Source: UBA7703 sp034926785
Lineage (GTDB): Bacteria; Bacillota; Clostridia; Christensenellales; CAG-138
DNA: 64,000 nt
Reading direction: 5' to 3'
Assembly: GCA_034926785.1 (NCBI GenBank)
Contig: JAYFQU010000025.1
Location: forward strand, 15,822 to 79,821
Position numbers and translations under genes: made by a program. Below the pieces are notes generated by a model. The model worked only from the letters and a program-made list of their open reading frames with translations. It was not told the DNA's origin and did not search any database. This document shows positions 59,793 through 64,000 of this stretch, in pieces; the first letter of the stretch is position 1, and every line of letters begins with the position of its first letter.

Positions 59793-60855
59793 GATACTGC
59801 CTCCATTTCGCGGCGACCAGCGATTCGTCCAGCCGTACTCGAATCTCGGTTGCCTTTTGGCCGAGCGCATCGGCCAGCGCCGAATCGTCGGCCAGCCTCG
59901 TAAGAGCCTGCACGAGCGCGCGCTCGTCGCGCACCGGAATCAGCAGGCCGTTTTCTCCGTCGGTAAGCAGGGATCGCACCCCACCGACAGGGCAGTCCGT
60001 CGCGATACAGCTCATGCCGCAGGCCATCGCCTCGATGAGCACATTCGGCATGCCCTCATAATCCGAACTCAGCACAAACATGGCGCAATCGTTGATGTCC
60101 TCCAATAGCGTCCTGCTCTGCCCCGGGAGCTCCACCGCGCCCGCGATGCCCAGGCGGCTCGCGGTCTTCATGAGCCGCTCCCTCTCCGGGCCTTCGCCAT
60201 AGATCACGAGCGAATAATCATGATGCGTCTTATAAAATCGGGCGAACGCGCGAATCAGCAGTTCGAAATTCTTCTGCTCATGCAATCGCCCCGCCGCTGC
60301 GACGGTGCGCCTGCGCTCGCCGGTGAACCGCGCGGGAATCCGGCTGGTATCCAGCGGATTGTCCAGAACGATGCCGCGCTTGCGAACCGACTTTGGAAAA
60401 TAATCCGCCGCATCCTGTGTTTGAAAGATGAACCCCTTGGCAAACGGATAGACTAGCCTGCGCAGGACGCGCTTTACCTTGTTCTCGGGATGGCGATTGG
60501 GGTCGTTTCGCTCGCTCACCACGACGGGAACGCCGGTGCCGAGCAAAAACAGCACCGTCCAGACATTCACCTTCTCCGGCAAGGCGAGCACGAGATCCGG
60601 CTTTTCCTGCTTTACGAGTTTCCGCAGCTTAGCATATGCCTTCGGAATTCGTTTGGCAGGCAGGGTTTTATCAAACGTCAGATAGATCTGCTCGACCGTT
60701 TCGGGGAGGTCATAAAACGACGGTACGCCGCATTCGGTCACAAGTTTGCACTCGATGCCGTCCCGCGCGTAGCAATGGAGCAGCTGCGCAATGACCCGTT
60801 CGCAGCCCCCTCCGCTCATCTTATGCGTTACGATCATGAGTTTCTTCATCGGCAT
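59770..60855 (-). CDS. Family 4 glycosyltransferase
   Basis: This 361-residue GT-B enzyme has the N-terminal acceptor-domain glycine motif MSGGGCERVIAQL and the donor-domain blocks AAGRLHEQKNFELLIRAF, YGEGPERERL and SSDYEGMPNVLIEAMACG (the EX7E region). It resembles the GalNAc-transferase-like branch. The ATG at 60855 follows GAGGA by 4 nt; the ATG at 60849 is an alternative. Confidence 0.92.
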   Translation of the reverse strand: MPMKKLMIVTHKMSGGGCERVIAQLLHCYARDGIECKLVTECGVPSFYDLPETVEQIYLTFDKTLPAKRIPKAYAKLRKLVKQEKPDLVLALPEKVNVWTVLFLLGTGVPVVVSERNDPNRHPENKVKRVLRRLVYPFAKGFIFQTQDAADYFPKSVRKRGIVLDNPLDTSRIPARFTGERRRTVAAAGRLHEQKNFELLIRAFARFYKTHHDYSLVIYGEGPERERLMKTASRLGIAGAVELPGQSRTLLEDINDCAMFVLSSDYEGMPNVLIEAMACGMSCIATDCPVGGVRSLLTDGENGLLIPVRDERALVQALTRLADDSALADALGQKATEIRVRLDESLVAAKWRQYLETIADR

Positions 60856-60904
60856 CGATTCCTCAAACAATGTCCCTCAAGTGGTTTCCGGTGCGCCCGC
60901 GGCG

Positions 60905-62023
60905 TTATGCCCGCGCGAGCGATTCATATAGTTTCATCAGAGAACCGGCATTCCGCGAAACATCAAACCCCGCCTCGGCAACACGCCGGATGGCATCCTC
61001 GGACGCCACCGTGCGCTCCGGTCGGGCAAGGCCGGCCATCGCCTCGGCAAACGCCTCCACCCGCTCGACAGGAAAAAATGTCACCAGCGCCGTCAGCGCC
61101 GATTCCGGCGTCACGCGGTCGGAAGCCAGGCATGGCAGCCCCGCGCACTGCGCCTCGACCAGCGTCAAAGGCAGCCCCTCGTGCAGCGAGGGCAGCACAA
61201 ACGCATCCGATGCAAAGAGCAGCGCGGGAATATCGTCCCGCTGGCCTAAGAACTCGACCCGCTTGCCGATGCCGAGCGTCTCCGCGCGCGCCCCGCAGCT
61301 GGGCCGCCGTTCCCCTTCCCCGACGAGAAGCAGCCTCGCGTTTGGTTCCCGTTCCAGATAGCGACCGAACGCCTCCAGCAGGAAAGCCTGGTTCTTCTGC
61401 TCGTTAAACGCCCCTACATGGAGAAATACCGTTTCCTCCGGCTGAAGTCCCAGCCGCTCGCGCATCTCGCGCCGCGTTGCCGCGTGAAAACGAAATGCGT
61501 CCGCATCGATGGCGTTGTTCAGCACGTCATATGGTCTCCCGGGATAGAGCCACTCTCCCGCCGCGGCGGAACAGGCCACCGCATGCGTGTAGCTCCGGTA
61601 GAATACGCCGCGCAGGAGCCGATCCGCCGTCTTCATCTTGCAGGTCGTATTGTGCGAATGCGGCAGACGGTGCTTCGCCCCGCCGCGTTTTGCCGCCATC
61701 ATCTCCAGGTAGAGCGTCGCGCTGTTCCCGTGGGCATGAACAATCTCCTCGCCGCGTTCGCGAATGATGCGGCTTAGCTTGTTCCAATACCGCAAAGGCC
61801 GGCGGTTCCTCCCGCCGAGGATAAACACCTCGCCGCCCGTCTGGCGGATCATCGCCCGTGCCTGCTCGCCCGGCTCGTTGGGGCAGACAAGGTCGCAGCG
61901 CACCCGCGCGGGATCAAATCGCGAAACATAGTTCATCACGCAATTCGTGATTCCGTTTTTGCCATAGCGCACCGTGAGTATCATCAATACGGAAACGGGC
62001 TGTACAGAAACGGGATTTGGCAT
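60905..62023 (-). CDS. Family 4 glycosyltransferase
   Basis: This 372-residue GT-B enzyme has YGKNGITNCVMNYVS, HVGAFNEQKNQAFLLEAFGR, VGEGERR and ASDAFVLPSLHEGLPLTLVEAQCAG. The family is that of capsular EpsF-like transferases. The ATG at 62023 lies 8 nt after the upstream stop; the longer frame to 62119 is inside the previous gene. Confidence 0.92.
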   Translation of the reverse strand: MPNPVSVQPVSVLMILTVRYGKNGITNCVMNYVSRFDPARVRCDLVCPNEPGEQARAMIRQTGGEVFILGGRNRRPLRYWNKLSRIIRERGEEIVHAHGNSATLYLEMMAAKRGGAKHRLPHSHNTTCKMKTADRLLRGVFYRSYTHAVACSAAAGEWLYPGRPYDVLNNAIDADAFRFHAATRREMRERLGLQPEETVFLHVGAFNEQKNQAFLLEAFGRYLEREPNARLLLVGEGERRPSCGARAETLGIGKRVEFLGQRDDIPALLFASDAFVLPSLHEGLPLTLVEAQCAGLPCLASDRVTPESALTALVTFFPVERVEAFAEAMAGLARPERTVASEDAIRRVAEAGFDVSRNAGSLMKLYESLARA

Positions 62024-62031
62024 ACGATCGC

Positions 62032-62895
62032 TCACTTTCCCAATGCGCGGAGAGTTTCCTCCGCGTGTCCGGTCTTTCGGTATTCGTAGATCTTTGCGTC
62101 TACCAGGAAGCGATACCAATAGCTCTCAAAATAGTGGTAGAGATACCCCTCTTTGCCGTCTAAAAATCCAAGCCTGAGATAGTAGTTGTAGAGGAACCAC
62201 AGCCAGGCGCGGAGGAACATTGGCGCGCGATAATAGATTGTGAACTTCTTCTTGCGATGTTTACGGAGCTTTTCATCCGTGTTCGCGTCATACGCCGCGC
62301 CCTGCTCATAGGCGATATAGTCCTGCAGCTCGCGAATGGCGTACCAGTTGTAGCGGCTGATATAGCTCGTCAAATCCTTAAAATCATAATGCAGATAACG
62401 CTCGGAGATTGCGACCGTGCGGCCCTCCTGCAGGATCGTGTGCGCGTCGCGCTTGCGGTCCTCAATTCTGCCCTTCCCCGTTTTGAAGAGCATAATCTTC
62501 CGCTTCTTGCTGCCGCCGTGCTTCATTTGCCGGCCGAGGAAAAAGAAGTCGCTCTCCATCACGATTCCGTTGACATCGTCGGCGTCGTGTTCCGCCATCA
62601 GCTTCTCGCTATGCGCGCAGACGGCGGGAGTAAAGCGCTCGTCCGCATCCAAGCGAAGCGTCCATTTGGTCGTGATGTTCGTGTTATCCACGCCCCAGTT
62701 GTATTGCGCGGCATAGTAGGTGAACGCGTGCTCGTAGACATCCGCGCCGTACTCCCGCGCAATCTCCTGCGTGCGATCCGTGCTGCCGCTGTCGATGACG
62801 ACCACGCGCTTGCAAAATCCGACGACGGATTTGAGGCATTCGCCGATATTCTTTTCCTCGTTTAAGGTCAGTACAATCGCCGTTACGTCAGCCAT
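62032..62895 (-). CDS. Family 2 glycosyltransferase (WaaE/SunS-like)
   Basis: This 287-residue enzyme starts TAIVLTLNEEKNIGECLKSV and has IDSGSTDRTQEIA and LRLDADERFTP, the pattern of the KdtX/WaaE-like GT2 group. It is the first gene of the polysaccharide operon, under the promoter at 62963-62991, with AAAGGAACC about ten bases before the ATG. Confidence 0.92.
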   Translation of the reverse strand: MADVTAIVLTLNEEKNIGECLKSVVGFCKRVVVIDSGSTDRTQEIAREYGADVYEHAFTYYAAQYNWGVDNTNITTKWTLRLDADERFTPAVCAHSEKLMAEHDADDVNGIVMESDFFFLGRQMKHGGSKKRKIMLFKTGKGRIEDRKRDAHTILQEGRTVAISERYLHYDFKDLTSYISRYNWYAIRELQDYIAYEQGAAYDANTDEKLRKHRKKKFTIYYRAPMFLRAWLWFLYNYYLRLGFLDGKEGYLYHYFESYWYRFLVDAKIYEYRKTGHAEETLRALGK

Positions 62896-62962
62896 TCAGC
62901 GCGGTTCCTTTCGCCCGACAGGGTAAACTATCCCATTTACATCACGATATAATACCTTTCGT

Positions 62963-62991
62963 AGTGTACCATTTGACGGGGGGTCTGTCAA
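62963..62991 (-). promoter_or_regulatory. Promoter of the polysaccharide operon
   Basis: TTGACA (minus strand, 62986-62991), a 17-bp spacer and TACACT (62963-62968), about 65 nt before the first glycosyltransferase. With small or negative gaps, the leftward genes could be read as one unit for at least 13 kb. Confidence 0.75.
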
Positions 62992-63057
62992 ACGCGGCAG
63001 GGGTGTTCCGGCGTTTCTTCACGAAAGGTTTTCAAGTGTTTTTCGCTTCTCCCTTCC

Positions 63058-63086
63058 TTGAAAAAGAACCGGCTTTGTGCTACACT
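63058..63086 (+). promoter_or_regulatory. Promoter of the GNAT gene, predicted leaderless
   Basis: TTGAAA (63058-63063), a 17-bp spacer and TACACT (63081-63086). The ATG follows 7 nt after the -10. The first in-frame TTG is the -35 itself and cannot be the start. Confidence 0.65.
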
Positions 63087-63093
63087 CCAGCAC

Positions 63094-63813
63094 ATGAAAC
63101 AACAGATTTTGCGCTATCTTGAGCGGGACACGCTGGCAAATATCGACATGATCGGTCTGCTCCCGCTGCCTGCGGCAGAGGTGCTCCGCTGGGGTGAAGC
63201 CGGTGTACTGCTCCGGCATGGCACGCTGTATCTGCTCGCCGCCGAAGAGGGCTGCGCAAACGAATTTTTGCCCCTGATGACCCGGGGCCTGATGGAGTGC
63301 GTAGAGCGCCAGATCATTGTACGCAGCGGTGAGCTAATCCCGCAGTTGACGCGCGAATATGGCTTTTTTGTCTCTATGGAATGCCGCCACGCCGTCTATC
63401 CTTCTGCGGAGCCCATCCCTTATTCCCTGCCGGAGGGCGCGGAAATCCGTCCGCTGGATGTTGGCTATCTCGATTTTGTCCATGCGCATTATCACATGGT
63501 GGACGATGCCGCCTATCTCCGTGAGCGGCTGGAGGCGGGCATGTTCGGTGTGTTTGTCGGCGGCAGAATCGCCGGCTTTATCGGCACGCACGAGGAACAA
63601 ACCATGGGGCTGCTGGAGATCCTGCCGGACTATCGCCGGTTGGGGCTCGCCTACGCGTTGGAAGCACATTTGATCAACCACCTGCTCTCCATCGGTCAGA
63701 CGCCGTTTTGTCAGGTTGCGATTCATAACGAACCGTCGCTTCGGCTGCAGAAAAAGCTTGGGCTGACGCTTTCCGAGACGGTGGTCAATTGGCTTACCTA
63801 TCCGGCCAAGTAA
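63094..63813 (+). CDS. GNAT family N-acetyltransferase
   Basis: This 239-residue protein carries the acetyl-CoA site of the GNAT fold in its C-terminal half (LLEILPDYRRLGLAYALEAHL, then AIHNEPSLRLQKKLGL). The N-terminal 110 residues form a second region typical of two-lobed FR47/GNAT proteins in clostridia. The acceptor is unknown. No ribosome site precedes the ATG, and the promoter abuts it. Confidence 0.85.
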   Translation: MKQQILRYLERDTLANIDMIGLLPLPAAEVLRWGEAGVLLRHGTLYLLAAEEGCANEFLPLMTRGLMECVERQIIVRSGELIPQLTREYGFFVSMECRHAVYPSAEPIPYSLPEGAEIRPLDVGYLDFVHAHYHMVDDAAYLRERLEAGMFGVFVGGRIAGFIGTHEEQTMGLLEILPDYRRLGLAYALEAHLINHLLSIGQTPFCQVAIHNEPSLRLQKKLGLTLSETVVNWLTYPAK

Positions 63814-63841
63814 GCTGCCCTCCCGGTATAAAACCGCAAAC

Positions 63842-63861
63842 AGGACGGGAAAACCCGTCCT
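63842..63861 (+). terminator. GNAT gene terminator hairpin
   Basis: AGGACGGG and CCCGTCCT pair around AAAA, 28 bases after the stop codon. A family 1 element starts at the next base, exactly as after the MATE gene. Confidence 0.75.
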
Positions 63862-64000
63862 CAGAGCATCAACAAACCCAGTAGGGGGTTTGGGGGATTT
63901 CGAAAATCCCCCATGTTCCTTCAAATTTGGCGATTCATTCGCCGAATTTGTGAAAAAATGGCGCGATTCGCGTCATTTTAACCCAAAGTAAAACCCATCG
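63862..64000 (+). repeat. Family 1 hairpin-chain repeat, cut by the window edge
   Basis: 139 bp are visible and are nearly identical to 46655-46793, including the CAGAGCATCAACAAACCC end and all palindromes up to the last one. About 31 bp of element should lie beyond the window. Confidence 0.88.

Noticed and set aside
253..64000. CRISPR array as an explanation of the dispersed repeats
   Set aside because: Copies are far apart, about 170-197 bp long, in both orientations and diverged. There are no regular spacers and no cas genes.

Overview
This window looks like chromosome of a moderately high-GC, Gram-positive-type anaerobe of the Clostridia (Bacillota). The evidence is a complete six-gene Rnf complex, a T-box riboswitch, consistent Shine-Dalgarno sites (GGAGG/AAGGAG), consensus sigma-A-type promoters, a flavin-dependent thymidylate synthase, clostridial-type HflX and NadE, and many lipoproteins. 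I see no phage, plasmid, CRISPR array, rRNA or tRNA. The organism call is inference; no marker gene settles genus.

Layout. 1-7.4 kb: the end of an unknown gene, a large DUF5050-like lipoprotein, nadE, and an ABC transporter pair. 7.9-14.1 kb: hflX diverging from a MarR regulator that leads an asymmetric heterodimeric ABC exporter; the two promoters share their -35 DNA and a perfect palindrome lies at the marR start site. 14.1-19.2 kb: a T-box(Cys)-controlled cysE-cysS unit, diverging from proS. 19.3-26.9 kb: a membrane EAL protein, dTDP-glucose genes with an in-frame sugar-transferase/RfbA fusion, a DUF368 (C55-P carrier translocase type) protein and a DUF2271 lipoprotein. 27.1-33.5 kb: a LacI regulator with twin operators, a sugar ABC importer and malQ. 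33.7-37.3 kb: AraC/GyrI regulator, SRAP protein, divergent PAP2 protein, anchored metallophosphoesterase. 37.3-42.3 kb: rnfCDGEAB. 42.4-48.5 kb: an amidase-fold protein lacking its zinc ligands, a phospholipase C-like and SLOG gene pair, a MATE pump, and dCMP deaminase-ThyX-zinc ribbon. 48.9-62.9 kb: a long leftward envelope-polysaccharide cluster (pssA, UDP-glucuronate 4-epimerase, ugd, flippase, six glycosyltransferases, CapA-like protein, and a polymerase fused to a TupA-like ATP-grasp ligase). 63.1-63.8 kb: a GNAT acetyltransferase.

The most unusual signal is between genes. Two families of short non-coding repeats, each a chain of about five hairpins (family 1 about 170 bp, family 2 about 197 bp), lie just behind stop codons. 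Where boundaries are clean, each copy lies between two copies of the local gene's terminator hairpin, as if the element had entered the terminator and duplicated it. The hairpin sequence differs from site to site, while the element is conserved. Three sites carry both families side by side. This looks like a non-autonomous, terminator-targeting mobile element, and the copy cut by the window's right edge gives a clear prediction for the next bases.

A second theme is several genes whose -10 box ends only 6-9 nt before the ATG and which have no Shine-Dalgarno site (metallophosphoesterase, phospholipase C-like, MATE, GNAT). They are predicted to give leaderless mRNAs. The polysaccharide cluster combines uronic-acid supply genes with a TupA-like ligase and a CapA-like protein, which suggests a uronic-acid polymer carrying amino-acid or peptide amides.
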